NCBI RefSeq assembly: GCF_003987095.1
Contig: NZ_PIQA01000003.1
Span: forward strand, 124,001-188,000
Source of the DNA: Idiomarina piscisalsi
GTDB lineage: Bacteria > Pseudomonadota > Gammaproteobacteria > Enterobacterales > Alteromonadaceae
Reading direction: 5' to 3'
DNA length: 64,000 nucleotides
The position numbers and the translations under genes are program-made. Below, piece by piece: positions 46,609 to 56,995 of this stretch. The notes below the pieces were generated by a model, which was not told the origin of the DNA, did no database searches, and was given only the letters and a program-made list of their open reading frames with translations. Position 1 is the stretch's first letter. The number at the start of each line of letters is the position of its first letter.

Positions 46609-47451
46609 ATGAAGCATTTATCCTTAGAGGCCCTACGTAGTTTCAGTGCTGTTATAGAGCTGGGCAGTATGACGCTTGCCGGCGAGCGCATGGGGCGTTC
46701 CCAACCCGCTATTAGTCTGCAACTGAAAAAACTGGAGCAGCAACTCGGCGTTGAGCTTCTAACCCGAGAAGGCAACGGCTTTGCGCTGACTCCTGACGGC
46801 GATGTACTATTCGATTACGCACAGAGAATGTTGGCACTGAATGATCAAGCCTGGGCGCAGTTTGAACCTCAACAAGTCAGTGGTAAAGTTCGGTTAGGTA
46901 TCACCAGTGAGTTCGCCTCCAGCTTGTTACCCAAAGTTCTGGGCCAGTTTGCCCAGGTATACCCGCAGGTTACGTTGCAGGTAACCTCTGCGCTAAGTAA
47001 AGACTTACTGTCAGGACTAGGACAACAGTTCGATATTATTCTGGCACTGCGCGAGCAAACCAATAAAAGCGACGTTTTAATTCAACGCGAAGAGTTAGTT
47101 TGGGTAGGGTCTTCAGCGTTAATAGAGCAAACCAGTCTACCGTTGGTTGTCGCACCGGAAGGCTGTATCTATCGGCGTCGCGCCGAGCAAAGTTTGCAAC
47201 GCATACGCCAGCCTTATCGAATTACCTACACCAACACAGACTTTTCCGGGCTGACAGCTGCTTTAAACAGCGGGCTTGGCTTAACTGTTCTGGCGAAAAG
47301 CACGGTGCCTGACAATGTATCTATTATTGACACACTCGCTAACGGGCAAAGTTTACCAACGCCGGGCTCTGTTAATGTCATTATGCGGCTGGCAGGTGGT
47401 GCTTCCAGCGCGGCTTCTCAACTGGCAGATTACTTAAAAGCGAGAATTTAG
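46609..47451 (+). CDS. LysR-family transcriptional regulator, divergent from gcvTHP
   Basis: 280 residues. N-terminal winged helix (LEALRSFSAVIELGSMTLAG, RSQPAISLQLKKLEQQLGVE, LLTREGNGFALTPDGDVLF) and a C-terminal effector domain (GKVRLGITSEFASSLLPKVL onward). It is not an obvious GcvA. Divergence from gcvT across 141 bases suggests it controls that operon or itself, but the effector is unknown. Its stop overlaps the convergent gene at 47448 by four bases. Confidence 0.88.
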   Translation: MKHLSLEALRSFSAVIELGSMTLAGERMGRSQPAISLQLKKLEQQLGVELLTREGNGFALTPDGDVLFDYAQRMLALNDQAWAQFEPQQVSGKVRLGITSEFASSLLPKVLGQFAQVYPQVTLQVTSALSKDLLSGLGQQFDIILALREQTNKSDVLIQREELVWVGSSALIEQTSLPLVVAPEGCIYRRRAEQSLQRIRQPYRITYTNTDFSGLTAALNSGLGLTVLAKSTVPDNVSIIDTLANGQSLPTPGSVNVIMRLAGGASSAASQLADYLKARI

Positions 47452-47675
47452 CCGCGCTCAACAACCACGTCTACAGGCTCTTTCAAATAGGCGTTGCCAT
47501 GGCGACGGAGGCTGGCTTTTAAGTCATCCTCGGAATTAAGGCCGGTGTCAGTGCGCCCGTCCTGGTAATGCACGGAAAAAGGCTGGTTGAATGGCCTTGT
47601 GCGAACAACGTCGTACAGCTCTTTCATTGTGCAGCAGGTGACTGTTTGGGCGGTATTCACTTGGTTACTGGACAT
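47448..47675 (-). CDS. Small protein, third gene of the dab operon
   Basis: 75 residues, family not recognised. MKELYDVVRTRPFNQPFSVH and DGRTDTGLNSEDDLKASLRR suggest a small alpha/beta domain; two adjacent cysteines (TVTCCTM) precede it. It overlaps the end of dabA by 19 bases and so is translationally coupled to it. A regulatory or accessory role in bicarbonate uptake is inference from position. Confidence 0.7.
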   Translation of the reverse strand: MSSNQVNTAQTVTCCTMKELYDVVRTRPFNQPFSVHYQDGRTDTGLNSEDDLKASLRRHGNAYLKEPVDVVVERG

Positions 47676-49912
47676 AACTCACCTCGTTCATCGAGTCGGT
47701 ACAGGTTTATCCAGTCGTGCTGGAACAGTTGATTAAAGTCACTAGCACCTGTCAGTGCTTTTTGAATGATGTCTTCGGTAGCTTCAACAATAACTTGCAA
47801 GCGCATAGGTCGGTGCACAAAGTCTTTTCCGTCGTGAACAGACTGCCAGGCTAAGCCTTGCCGCAAGTCGCCACCGTTACCCTCAAACACGCCAATGTCG
47901 TTAGCCACACGGTTATGCAGTAGCTTGTTGCCGCTGCCTAACTGTTTCGGGTCAGTGACAGAGCAGTAGTACTGCCAGTTTATCCAGTTAGCGACCAGGC
48001 CCGGTGCGCTAAATAATTGACTCAACAAAGCACCGTTCAGGTCATTGTCGCTGTAGTAGTCGTGCAAAAAGTTGCTGCCTGAGGTGTCGGCGGATGCTAA
48101 ACGTTCAGAGCGCCCGAAGAATAATGTATTGTTGTCAGCAAGCCCCCACTCCGGACGTAATTCAGCCCAGTGACTGGAGCGCTTTTTACGGGCTTTAAAC
48201 GGTTCGCTGCTGTTATTTACAAGTGACTCACTGGCGGCATTAAAGGTTCGTTTTACCTCTCCCGGCACGGCGTCGGACAGCCAGACAATGCGGTCTGTTA
48301 CCGTTTCATGCAGGGCTGAATAGAACCTCGTTTTCGCTGGAATATCGAAGCCTCGCTCACGTAAATGCTCGCGAATAGTGGTGTCATTGAGCAAACCTGT
48401 TAACACGCGAGCACTCAAAGCCCCTGTCTGACCACCGCACGCACCACAGTTAAGACCGGCACGCTGCGCGTTATTGCTGTGGTGCGAACCGTGCCCAACC
48501 AATACGACATGCTGACCAAATGCCTGAAATTGCATACCAGCTAAGACTTGTTCACAAATAGCAACTAATGCGTCGGTCGACACCTCTCCATCGTCGTTAC
48601 ACACCGTCGCTTTGGCATGTGCATCGGCGGTTGCTATCTTGCCGGGTACACCCGTCAATAAAGACTTGAGTTTACTCAAACCCAGGGCTTCAACCCCACT
48701 AAACATAGACACCGGTGTGTTAAATAAATTTGCCAGCAGCGAGGTCACGCTTTGCTTTTGTTCCGGTGCTTGTATGTAATAAGACGGCTGCAGCAATCCC
48801 GGTACATGCGGGGTGCTGCCACTTCTGGTTTTTAACGCCAGTGGCACACCGAAAAATCCGGCAAAACCTTTGGTCTGAGTGTTTATGCTAAGTGCCTGCC
48901 CCGCTTTTTCCAGCGCTCGGCGGTAACGCTCTGAGCGCACATCAATACAAAATACCGCCTGAATTTCAGGTGCTTTTGACGGCTTAGCATCCTCTGCGCT
49001 GGTAAATTTGAGACGAGTCGCCTGTGAGCGTTCGTATGCGCCCTGCCACTTCCAAAGTAGTTCGTTGTATTGTTGAGCGTACCCCACCCAGCCTAAGCAG
49101 TGCTCAAGCTGTTCGTTGAAGCTGCTTTTTAACTGCTCATGCACGGATGTATTCGTACGCTCAGCCAAGTGCCACAGCAGATACTCCCAGGCTAAACGAA
49201 TACACAGCAGATCAAACACCCACTGGCTGTCCTGACGAGCGTCCTGATAGGAAAGTGCAGCCGCCCAACCCCACAAGTCACTGATAAGTGCCTGGCAATA
49301 ACACTGCAACGCATAATCCGATGCGTCAGTCAGAAAACTCGCCTGACATACTTTAATTAGCTCGTGAGGGTCATCGGGAAGTTCCGCAAACAGCTCGTTC
49401 AGGTCAGCCTCGTCCATCAGCGTTTCAATACCACGGTCAGCCCTCGAAATGGTCAGCCAATGACTGTATAAAGAGCTGTCGCTGCCCTCTTCCTGAAAGC
49501 GCTTGGGGAACTGCATAAACAAGCCACAAGTCTGGCTAATTTGCAGAACAACCTCTTCGTTCCAGCGCATTTTACGGCTGCGCTGTTGATATTTATCGAC
49601 TAGACGACTGAGGTTCTGCCACTGCGGGATGGGCGTGATAATACTAACGCGCTGTTGCAGTTGCTCGACCATTTTGTCGGTCACGTGCTGTTTGTCTATG
49701 TCATTCTGTTGCCACTTTTGCCAATAAAATTCAGGGCTCATCAGTAAGCGGCTGCCGGCGCTGTATCGCCAGTGCGCAGCAACGTCCTCTACCGGTTTAT
49801 TGCGGTACTGCCAGAATGGGTTCACGGCTATCCATTGAGATAGCGGCCACTGAGGAGCAACAGACTGGCTCACTTGCTCTGCTATGGACACAAAACGGCT
49901 GACTGAAATCAT
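47657..49912 (-). CDS. dabA: Inorganic carbon uptake protein DabA (DUF2309)
   Basis: 751 residues. Beta-carbonic-anhydrase-like zinc site: AVFCIDVRSERYRRALEKAG (Cys and Asp) and VLVGHGSHHSNNAQRAGLNC followed by GACGGQTGALSA (His and Cys). DabA with DabB forms an energy-coupled system that hydrates CO2 one way and so accumulates bicarbonate. This is the cytoplasmic catalytic subunit. It overlaps dabB by four bases. Confidence 0.92.
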   Translation of the reverse strand: MISVSRFVSIAEQVSQSVAPQWPLSQWIAVNPFWQYRNKPVEDVAAHWRYSAGSRLLMSPEFYWQKWQQNDIDKQHVTDKMVEQLQQRVSIITPIPQWQNLSRLVDKYQQRSRKMRWNEEVVLQISQTCGLFMQFPKRFQEEGSDSSLYSHWLTISRADRGIETLMDEADLNELFAELPDDPHELIKVCQASFLTDASDYALQCYCQALISDLWGWAAALSYQDARQDSQWVFDLLCIRLAWEYLLWHLAERTNTSVHEQLKSSFNEQLEHCLGWVGYAQQYNELLWKWQGAYERSQATRLKFTSAEDAKPSKAPEIQAVFCIDVRSERYRRALEKAGQALSINTQTKGFAGFFGVPLALKTRSGSTPHVPGLLQPSYYIQAPEQKQSVTSLLANLFNTPVSMFSGVEALGLSKLKSLLTGVPGKIATADAHAKATVCNDDGEVSTDALVAICEQVLAGMQFQAFGQHVVLVGHGSHHSNNAQRAGLNCGACGGQTGALSARVLTGLLNDTTIREHLRERGFDIPAKTRFYSALHETVTDRIVWLSDAVPGEVKRTFNAASESLVNNSSEPFKARKKRSSHWAELRPEWGLADNNTLFFGRSERLASADTSGSNFLHDYYSDNDLNGALLSQLFSAPGLVANWINWQYYCSVTDPKQLGSGNKLLHNRVANDIGVFEGNGGDLRQGLAWQSVHDGKDFVHRPMRLQVIVEATEDIIQKALTGASDFNQLFQHDWINLYRLDERGELCPVTK

Positions 49913-51237
49913 GATAGCCCCTCTTTTTTACTGCGGCGCTGATAATACTCAATGGGGTGACTTGGCCATAGCCACAGCACAAAGCGGGTAAGCCACTCGT
50001 CCAGGTACAAACCAGCGTTCAGGGTAATAAACCAACGTTGACTTAAGCTGTGCGACGGCGTGTGGTGCACCAGCCAATAGGTAAAAGCAAATGCGTTGAA
50101 AAGTAGCGCAATAAAAGGCTCCAGCCAGACGCTAGTAAGCTGTTGAGGCTCTATTATTTGTTGCGCCAGCGCTCCAAGAACAAGATATGTCGCGATAGTA
50201 AGCACTGACACACCGAGTCGCAGTAGCGGTTGATAAAGGTTCATCCATATTGTAGTAAGCGCCATGGCGAGTAATGCCGACGGCAGCCATTTCGGATCGT
50301 TGAGCCACCACCAACACGCCGCCGCAACAATGACCTGAAACGCGATAAAAATTAAACCGACACGCCATAATGAGCGAGCTTGCGGCTGTTTTATTATGGC
50401 AACTTCGCTGACCGACAGAAATGCGTGCGCTTTGTAGACCGAGTGTGCGATTAAATGCAGTAATGCTAAGTCATAATAGCCCAGACCAATTTCCAGCAGC
50501 ATGAGTCCCATTTGTGCGCAGGTAGACCAGGCTAAACGGACTTTGATGCTAATGCGTGTAGCCATAATAAGAGCGGCGAAACAGCAGGATGCAGCAGAAA
50601 CTATGCAGAGTAACCAAACTGCGGGGGCGCTATTGCTCCAAATAGGTGTTGTTGTGAGTAGCAAAAAGCCACCAAGGTTAATGATACCGGCGTGCAGTAA
50701 CGCGGATACCGGTGTCGGCGCTTCTACCACTTGAATGAGCCAACCATGCAATGGCAGCTGGGCGCATTTTATAAGTGCTGCCATGACCAGACAAAGCCCG
50801 GCAATGTGTTGAATGAGCTCAAGCTCGGTGTTGGTTGCGGTGACGCTTTGTAAAATGGTGTCGAGTTGTAAGCTGCCGGTGTGCAGGTACATAAGTAACA
50901 ACCCGGTGCCGAGAAAGGACTCCGAACAGCGAGCCAAAATGAATTTTTTATGCGCGGCAAGCACGGCGCGGTCACGTTCTGGATAAAACATGAGCAGGCT
51001 GTGCAATTGGAGACTGATTGCCATCCAGGCGGCGAAAAAAACGATGATGTTATTGCTGACAATGAGGACAAGAACGGCTGCCAGGCAGCCAATAAGTTTG
51101 GCGATAAAAGCACGGCGGCGCGGATCGAGCCTGAAGTTGGTTCTGGCATAGTTAGTGACCACAAACGCCAAAACACCGACGAGTACGAGTAACACTGGGC
51201 GTATGCCTGAAAATGTAAGCCATTCTGTCAATAACAC
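49909..51237 (-). CDS. dabB: Inorganic carbon uptake membrane subunit DabB (NuoL/MrpA-like)
   Basis: 442 residues from a GTG (GAGG ten bases upstream). At least twelve membrane helices are visible. The core resembles NADH dehydrogenase subunit 5: LHGWLIQVVEAPTPVSALLH, AGIINLGGFLLL, LIAHSVYKAHAFLSVSEV. The Lys and His residues in these helices form the proton path in relatives. It is shorter than NuoL and couples ion flow to DabA. Confidence 0.92.
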   Translation of the reverse strand: MLLTEWLTFSGIRPVLLVLVGVLAFVVTNYARTNFRLDPRRRAFIAKLIGCLAAVLVLIVSNNIIVFFAAWMAISLQLHSLLMFYPERDRAVLAAHKKFILARCSESFLGTGLLLMYLHTGSLQLDTILQSVTATNTELELIQHIAGLCLVMAALIKCAQLPLHGWLIQVVEAPTPVSALLHAGIINLGGFLLLTTTPIWSNSAPAVWLLCIVSAASCCFAALIMATRISIKVRLAWSTCAQMGLMLLEIGLGYYDLALLHLIAHSVYKAHAFLSVSEVAIIKQPQARSLWRVGLIFIAFQVIVAAACWWWLNDPKWLPSALLAMALTTIWMNLYQPLLRLGVSVLTIATYLVLGALAQQIIEPQQLTSVWLEPFIALLFNAFAFTYWLVHHTPSHSLSQRWFITLNAGLYLDEWLTRFVLWLWPSHPIEYYQRRSKKEGLS

Positions 51238-51280
51238 GTCGTTGGTACCTCGTTTGGAGGGCTTTATGTTGTAACGAATT

Positions 51281-51297
51281 ATCGATGGTTTATTGAT
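51281..51297. promoter_or_regulatory. Imperfect dyad in the dabB / LysR divergent region
   Basis: ATCGAT and ATTGAT, five of six positions inverted, with a five-base centre. It lies between dabB and the LysR gene, where a LysR-type regulator would bind. The 121-base region is AT-rich and must hold both promoters. Confidence 0.35.
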
Positions 51298-51358
51298 GTT
51301 AAGTAAAATAGATATATATTATTATTTCGTTCTGTTTTTATGAATAATGGTTTGCGAT

Positions 51359-52225
51359 ATGAACTACAAACATTTGTTTTATTTTTGGCACGTGGCGGAA
51401 AGCGGTCACTTGACGCAGACGGCGCAAAAGCTGCATGTGTCGCAGTCGGCGTTATCGGCGCAAATTAAGCAGTTAGAAGAGTGGTTTGGTACACCCTTGT
51501 TTGAGCGTCAGGGGCGCCAGCTAGTGCTGACTGAGGCCGGTTATATTGCACGCCAATACGCCAGTCGAATTTTTCACGAAGGCGAAAGTTTGATAAAGCA
51601 GCTGAAGCATGGCCAGGCCGGTGATGATGTGGTCATTCGTATTGGTCATGCATCGACGATGTCGCGCAACTTCGTTGAGGCCTTTATTAATGATTTAGTG
51701 CATCAGCAGAAGGTAAATTACCGATTGCACTCGATGACGCCCGACCAGTTGTTTAATGAATTAGCGAATCATCAAATTGATATTGCTTTGGCAAATACGA
51801 ACGTGCGCGGCAGTGACAAACAACTTTGGCAAAGTCGGTTATTAGCCCGGCAGCCGGTCTCGGTTATTGGTCCTGTCGGCCGGGATATTGAACGGCTAAC
51901 GTCAGAGGCTTTGGTGGGGCAAAATTGGGTGCTTCCTCCTGAGAATATGCCGCTTCGCTCAGCATTTGACATGCTCAGCGCGGAGTACAATTGGCAACCT
52001 CGAGTGCTGGCGGAAGCTGATGATATGGCAATGCTTCGTCTGCTCGCCCGCGACACGGGCGCATTAGCAGTCATTCCAGACGTTGTTGTACGTGACGAGC
52101 TAACCGGCGGCCAGCTGAAGCGCTACCTGACGTTACCTAACGTCTTCGAGCACTTCTACGCTATTACCCTGAAACGCCCCTTCGAACACCCCATGGTCGC
52201 TCAACTGCTGCAGCGATTTGGGTGA
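51359..52225 (+). CDS. LysR-family regulator (NhaR-like), divergent from the dab operon
   Basis: 288 residues from the ATG at 51359; an ATG four codons earlier is possible and neither has a strong ribosome site. The start MNYKHLFYFWHVAESGHLTQ and QSALSAQIKQLEEWFGTPLF resemble NhaR, the sodium-responsive LysR member. Divergent position suggests control of dabAB. Effector unknown; sodium, pH or CO2 would each fit. Confidence 0.88.
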   Translation: MNYKHLFYFWHVAESGHLTQTAQKLHVSQSALSAQIKQLEEWFGTPLFERQGRQLVLTEAGYIARQYASRIFHEGESLIKQLKHGQAGDDVVIRIGHASTMSRNFVEAFINDLVHQQKVNYRLHSMTPDQLFNELANHQIDIALANTNVRGSDKQLWQSRLLARQPVSVIGPVGRDIERLTSEALVGQNWVLPPENMPLRSAFDMLSAEYNWQPRVLAEADDMAMLRLLARDTGALAVIPDVVVRDELTGGQLKRYLTLPNVFEHFYAITLKRPFEHPMVAQLLQRFG

Positions 52226-52240
52226 TTCGAAGGGCACTCC

Positions 52241-55200
52241 TTAACCGAGGTGTTTGCGGGCGTTGCGGAACATGCGCATCCATGGGCTGTCTTCGCCCCA
52301 CTCGTCGGGGTGCCAGCTGTTAGCGACGGTACGGAAGACCCGTTCAGGGTGCGGCATCATTGCGGTAACGCGACCGTCTTCGCTGGTGACTGCGGTGATA
52401 CCTTGTGGTGACCCATTCGGGTTTGCCGGATATTGCTCGGCCACTTCGCCCCAGTTGTCGATGTAACGCAGTGCAACTTGAGCGTTTTGCTCTAACTGGC
52501 TTTGTTGCTGTGCATTAGCAAACTCGGCGCGCCCTTCACCGTGTGACACGGCAATTGGCATACGAGAACCGGCCATGTCACCAAGGAACACCGACGCAGA
52601 TTTTTGTACTTCCACCAAGCTGAAGCGCGCTTCAAAACGTTCGCTGCGGTTGGTTACAAAGCGTGGCCAGTGGTCGGTACCCGGAATGAGTGACTTTAAC
52701 GTCGACAACATTTGGCAGCCGTTACATACGCCCAGCGCTAGCGTGTCGTTACGCCCAAAGAAGGCTTCAAACTGTTCGCGAGCACGGTCATTAAACAGAA
52801 TAGACTTTGCCCACCCCTCACCGGCGCCTAACACGTCACCGTATGAGAAGCCGCCGCAAGCTGCCAGCGCTTGCATGTCTTCTAACGACACGCGACCGGC
52901 TAAAATGTCACTCATATGAACATCTACCGCTTCGAAACCGGCACGGTCAAAAGCAGCCGCCATTTCATAATGCGAGTTCACACCCTGCTCGCGCAGAATC
53001 GCCACTTTAGGCGCCACACCTTTGGCAATATAAGGCGCCGCAATGTCTTCAGAAGGATCGAAGGTTAAATCAGCCTGTAACCCGGGGTTATCAGCACGCT
53101 GTTTCAGACGGAACTCTTCATCGGCACACACAGGGTTGTCACGCAGACGCTGCATTTGATGCGTGGTCTCAGCCCACACCGTGCGCCAATGCGTGCGACT
53201 TTGTGCCAGTACTTTCTGACCATCGCGGGTAAAGACAATTGCGTCTTCATTGGTTGGCTCACCAATGCGTTTTACACAGTCGCCTAAACCGGCTGCTGCA
53301 TAGGCATCCATGACGTTTTGATACTGCTCGTCGCTCACTTGAATAACCGCGCCCAGCTCTTCGTTAAAGAGCGCCGCCAGGTTATCCGTACTTGAGTCAT
53401 CAGAGCTCAGCTCGTCGAGAGTGACATTCACACCACAATTACCGGCAAATGCCATTTCAGCCACAGTGCCAAACAAACCGCCGTCGGAGCGGTCGTGGTA
53501 AGCCAGTAAACGCCCTTCGGTCACCAACTGCTGCGTGGTGTTGAAAAACGCTTTGAATAAATCAGTGTCGTCGAGATCTGGCGTCTCTTTACCCAGTTGC
53601 TGATAAACTTGCGCCAATGCCGAGCCACCCAGACGGTTCTTTCCACGACCTAAATCAATAAGCACCAGATGCGACTGACCTTTGTCGGTGCGCAACTGCG
53701 GCGTTAATGTTGCGCGAATATCATTAACGCGGCCAAAGGCTGTAATAATTAAGCTTAACGGTGCTGTAACGGCCTTGTCTTCGCCGTCTTCCTGCCACTG
53801 GGTTTTCATCGACATGGAGTCTTTACCCACCGGAATGGTAATGCCCAGTTCAGGACACAACTCTTCACCCACCGCTTTTACCGCTTCGTATAGCCCGGCG
53901 TCCTCACCCGGGTGACCCGCTGCTGACATCCAGTTCGCCGACAACTTAATGCGTTTCAAGTCGCCGATGTCAGCCGCAGCAATATTTGTTAGTGATTCAG
54001 CCACCGCCATACGTGCTGAAGCGCCAAAGTTCAATAAAGCCAGCGGTGTGCGTTCGCCCATGGCCATGGCTTCACCGTGATAGCTGTCATAACTCGCGGC
54101 GGTTACCGCAACATCCGCTACCGGAATTTGCCAGGGGCCTACCATTTGGTCACGAGCGACCAAGCCAGTAACACTGCGGTCACCAATGGTAATTAAGAAG
54201 GTTTTCTCAGCAATAGCCGGTAATCGCAATAAGCGGTCTGCAGCGTCATTAATATCGACACCTTCTAAGTGCAAATCGACACCGTTAGCTTGTTTAGTCT
54301 CGACGTCGCGATGCATTTTCGGCGGCTTGCCGAGTAGAATATCCAGCGACAGGTCGATAGGTTGATTTGAAAACTTAGCGTCATTGAGCAGCACTGTAAG
54401 CTCTTCGGTAGCTTCGCCAATGACCGCGTACTCAGCACGTTCACGTTCACAAATAGCTTCAAAACGCGCAAGGTTTTCCGGCGCAATGGCAATAACGTAG
54501 CGCTCTTGCGACTCGTTACACCAAATTTCCAGTGGCGTCATACCCGGTTCGTCATTCGGAATGTCACGCAGCTCAAACTTACCGCCACGACCACCGTCGC
54601 TGACGAGTTCCGGCATAGCGTTCGACAAACCACCAGCGCCCACATCATGAATAAACGCGATAGGGTTTTCGGCGCCTAGCTGCCAGCAGCGATCAATCAC
54701 TTCCTGGCAACGGCGTTCCATTTCCGGATTTTCACGTTGAACAGAAGCAAAGTCTAAGTCTTCGGTCGACTCACCTGATGCCATTGAAGAGGCTGCGCCA
54801 CCGCCCAAGCCAATGTTCATTGCCGGGCCGCCTAGCACAACTAACTTCGCACCTACCGGAATGTCGCCTTTTTGGACGTGCGTTTCACGGATGTTACCCA
54901 TACCACCGGCTATCATGATGGGCTTGTGGTACCCGCGCATTTCCCGACCATTATGGCTGTCGACGGTTTGTTCGTAGGTACGGAAATAACCAGTTAAAGC
55001 CGGACGACCAAATTCGTTGTTGAACGCAGCCCCGCCCAGCGGGCCTTCCAGCATGATATCTAACGCAGAGACAATACGCGCCGGCTTACCGTAGTTTTCT
55101 TCCCACGGCTGCTTGAAACCCGGAATGTTCAGGTTAGAAACACTAAAACCAACAAGCCCTGCTTTAGGTTTCGAGCCCACGCCGGTAGCGCCCTCGTCAC

Positions 55201-56143
55201 GAATTTCACCACCAGAGCCTGTCGCGGCCCCGGGGTAAGGAGAAATAGCCGTTGGGTGGTTGTGCGTTTCCACTTTCATGAGAATGTGCACCGGTTCGTG
55301 GCTATAGCCATAGCTCATGCTGTCCGGTTGCGGATAAAAGCGACCGGCTTCGTGACCTTCCATAACCGCAGCATTGTCTTTGTATGCTGACAGTACGTAG
55401 TCCGGTGTCGTTTCAAAGGTGTTTTTAATCATTTTGAACAGCGATTTCGGCTGTTCTTTACCGTCGATAGTCCAGTCGGCATTGAAAATTTTGTGACGGC
55501 AATGCTCTGAGTTTGCCTGAGCAAACATATAAAGCTCGATGTCGTTTGGGTTACGCTCAAGCTTTTCAAAATTCTCGACAAGGTAATCAATTTCGTCGTC
55601 GGCTAATGCCAGGCCCAAACCGATGTTGGCTTGCGCTAAGGCTTCGCGACCGCCCGCTAAAATATCCACTGATGACAGCGGTTGCGGTTCTTGGGTGCGG
55701 AATAATTGGGATGCGTCATCCATGTCGTACAGCACACTTTCAGTCATGCGGTCGTGCAACAGTGCTGCGGCTTGTTTTAATTCTGCCGCCGATAAATCGC
55801 CTTTTAGGTAGTACGCTGTGCCGCGCTCGACTCTGTGTATGCTTTTTAAACCGCAGTTGTGGGCAATGTCAGTGGCTTTTGAAGCCCACGGAGAGATAGT
55901 GCCTATACGCGGAGTAACCAGAATAAGTGCGCCTTCTGGCTCATGCGCCGGTAGTTCCGGGCCATATTTAAGCAGTTGCACCAGGACCGAGCGATGCTCT
56001 TCAGTTAGGTCATTATGCAAATCAACAAAGTGTTGATACTCGGCGTAGAGCTCTTCAACCGGTAAACCGGCTTGTTTCAGTTGCTCGAGTTGCTTCGTTG
56101 TTTTAAAGGCTGATAAGGCTGGTGCACCGCGGTAGATTTCCAC
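52241..56143 (-). CDS. purL: Phosphoribosylformylglycinamidine synthase (PurL, single chain)
   Basis: 1300 residues from the GTG at 56143 (GGAG nine bases upstream), which aligns with the E. coli start (RGAPALSAF); a TTG five codons earlier is less likely. FGAM synthase core ([58 protein letters not shown]) and a C-terminal glutaminase domain with [15 protein letters not shown] and [10 protein letters not shown]. It makes FGAM from FGAR and glutamine in purine synthesis. No PurR box was seen. Confidence 0.98.
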   Translation of the reverse strand: MEIYRGAPALSAFKTTKQLEQLKQAGLPVEELYAEYQHFVDLHNDLTEEHRSVLVQLLKYGPELPAHEPEGALILVTPRIGTISPWASKATDIAHNCGLKSIHRVERGTAYYLKGDLSAAELKQAAALLHDRMTESVLYDMDDASQLFRTQEPQPLSSVDILAGGREALAQANIGLGLALADDEIDYLVENFEKLERNPNDIELYMFAQANSEHCRHKIFNADWTIDGKEQPKSLFKMIKNTFETTPDYVLSAYKDNAAVMEGHEAGRFYPQPDSMSYGYSHEPVHILMKVETHNHPTAISPYPGAATGSGGEIRDEGATGVGSKPKAGLVGFSVSNLNIPGFKQPWEENYGKPARIVSALDIMLEGPLGGAAFNNEFGRPALTGYFRTYEQTVDSHNGREMRGYHKPIMIAGGMGNIRETHVQKGDIPVGAKLVVLGGPAMNIGLGGGAASSMASGESTEDLDFASVQRENPEMERRCQEVIDRCWQLGAENPIAFIHDVGAGGLSNAMPELVSDGGRGGKFELRDIPNDEPGMTPLEIWCNESQERYVIAIAPENLARFEAICERERAEYAVIGEATEELTVLLNDAKFSNQPIDLSLDILLGKPPKMHRDVETKQANGVDLHLEGVDINDAADRLLRLPAIAEKTFLITIGDRSVTGLVARDQMVGPWQIPVADVAVTAASYDSYHGEAMAMGERTPLALLNFGASARMAVAESLTNIAAADIGDLKRIKLSANWMSAAGHPGEDAGLYEAVKAVGEELCPELGITIPVGKDSMSMKTQWQEDGEDKAVTAPLSLIITAFGRVNDIRATLTPQLRTDKGQSHLVLIDLGRGKNRLGGSALAQVYQQLGKETPDLDDTDLFKAFFNTTQQLVTEGRLLAYHDRSDGGLFGTVAEMAFAGNCGVNVTLDELSSDDSSTDNLAALFNEELGAVIQVSDEQYQNVMDAYAAAGLGDCVKRIGEPTNEDAIVFTRDGQKVLAQSRTHWRTVWAETTHQMQRLRDNPVCADEEFRLKQRADNPGLQADLTFDPSEDIAAPYIAKGVAPKVAILREQGVNSHYEMAAAFDRAGFEAVDVHMSDILAGRVSLEDMQALAACGGFSYGDVLGAGEGWAKSILFNDRAREQFEAFFGRNDTLALGVCNGCQMLSTLKSLIPGTDHWPRFVTNRSERFEARFSLVEVQKSASVFLGDMAGSRMPIAVSHGEGRAEFANAQQQSQLEQNAQVALRYIDNWGEVAEQYPANPNGSPQGITAVTSEDGRVTAMMPHPERVFRTVANSWHPDEWGEDSPWMRMFRNARKHLG

Positions 56144-56181
56144 AAGCAAGGTCTCCAAAGCTGGGCGATTTTTGCTGGCGG

Positions 56182-56210
56182 ATTATACAGTAAAATACCG
56201 GGGGTTGCAC
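56182..56210 (-). promoter_or_regulatory. Predicted promoter of purL
   Basis: A perfect TATAAT (-10) with GTGCAA at 17 bases upstream (weak -35) on the minus strand, 39 bases before the purL GTG. Confidence 0.55.
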
Positions 56211-56214
56211 CTCG

Positions 56215-56352
56215 TTACTCGACCTTAGGTCGGCCTTCTTTTTGAACAATGCGGAACCATTTTTCACGGCGTTCAATGATGCGCTGGCGGCGCTTGCGAA
56301 TGACGGCACGGCGGCGGGAGTTGTTTTCGCGTCTGAGGCGGTTGGCTCGCAT
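56215..56352 (-). CDS. Small arginine-rich protein
   Basis: 45 residues beginning MRANRLRRENNSRRRAVIRK, with about one third Arg, and ending EKWFRIVQKEGRPKVE. An AAAGG lies upstream of the ATG. It sits between the RDD gene and purL on the same strand. Similar in composition to ribosome-associated or nucleic-acid-binding mini-proteins, but family not recognised. It may be a chance frame; coding status is uncertain. Confidence 0.4.
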   Translation of the reverse strand: MRANRLRRENNSRRRAVIRKRRQRIIERREKWFRIVQKEGRPKVE

Positions 56353-56422
56353 AGACTTAGGCCTTTATTGCGTTGAAAGACCTTTTCAGCTTACCTTGCC
56401 GCCCCAGTTTTTTGCAATAATT

Positions 56423-56875
56423 TTATGCAGACGGTTTCTTAATAACTAAGGTACCCGCCATGATGTCATGTAAACCTTGCTTTTTATCGGTGAAGGCAAT
56501 CATGATGAAACCAATCATCAAGATAAGTGCAGACACAATTTTCCCCCAATAACGGCCATTGGCGCGGCCGAAGCCAATTTGCTGGCCATTCAGGTCGGTG
56601 ACTTGTAAGCCCAGAATTTTCTTGCCTGGTGTCGCCATCCAACCGGAGATTTCGAAAATAGTGAAATATAGCCATTGGCCAATAATGCCGATAGCGTAAC
56701 CAATGCCGCCAGCCACCATTTCAATATCACCCATGGGTGAGCCTGCCGCGCCCATGAAAATGCCGACGAAAATTCCGATAATAACGCCAATAATAGTTAA
56801 ACCTAGCTGCGTAATAATGGTGTCGATAATAGCTGCCGCCAAGCGCAGCCAGAAACCGCCGTGATTAAATTCCAT
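56423..56875 (-). CDS. RDD-family membrane protein
   Basis: 150 residues. GGFWLRLAAAIIDTIITQLG carries the Arg and Asp of the RDD name, and TPGKKILGLQVTDLNGQQIG is the conserved second part. Three membrane helices. Some family members act in ion exchange, but this one cannot be assigned. Single gene, divergent from rfaH. Confidence 0.88.
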   Translation of the reverse strand: MEFNHGGFWLRLAAAIIDTIITQLGLTIIGVIIGIFVGIFMGAAGSPMGDIEMVAGGIGYAIGIIGQWLYFTIFEISGWMATPGKKILGLQVTDLNGQQIGFGRANGRYWGKIVSALILMIGFIMIAFTDKKQGLHDIMAGTLVIKKPSA

Positions 56876-56995
56876 TTGTTGCTCCTTGTTGTTAATTTTG
56901 CGTTAAGATGCCTTAAGTGAACGCTCAAGTCAATACGCTTGCGTCGTATAGGCTAATATGGAAAGATCCGCCGCCAACAAAGGAAAGGGTGTGTT

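Noticed and set aside
56144-56214. PurR operator upstream of purL
   Set aside because: No palindrome like the PurR box was found near the promoter.
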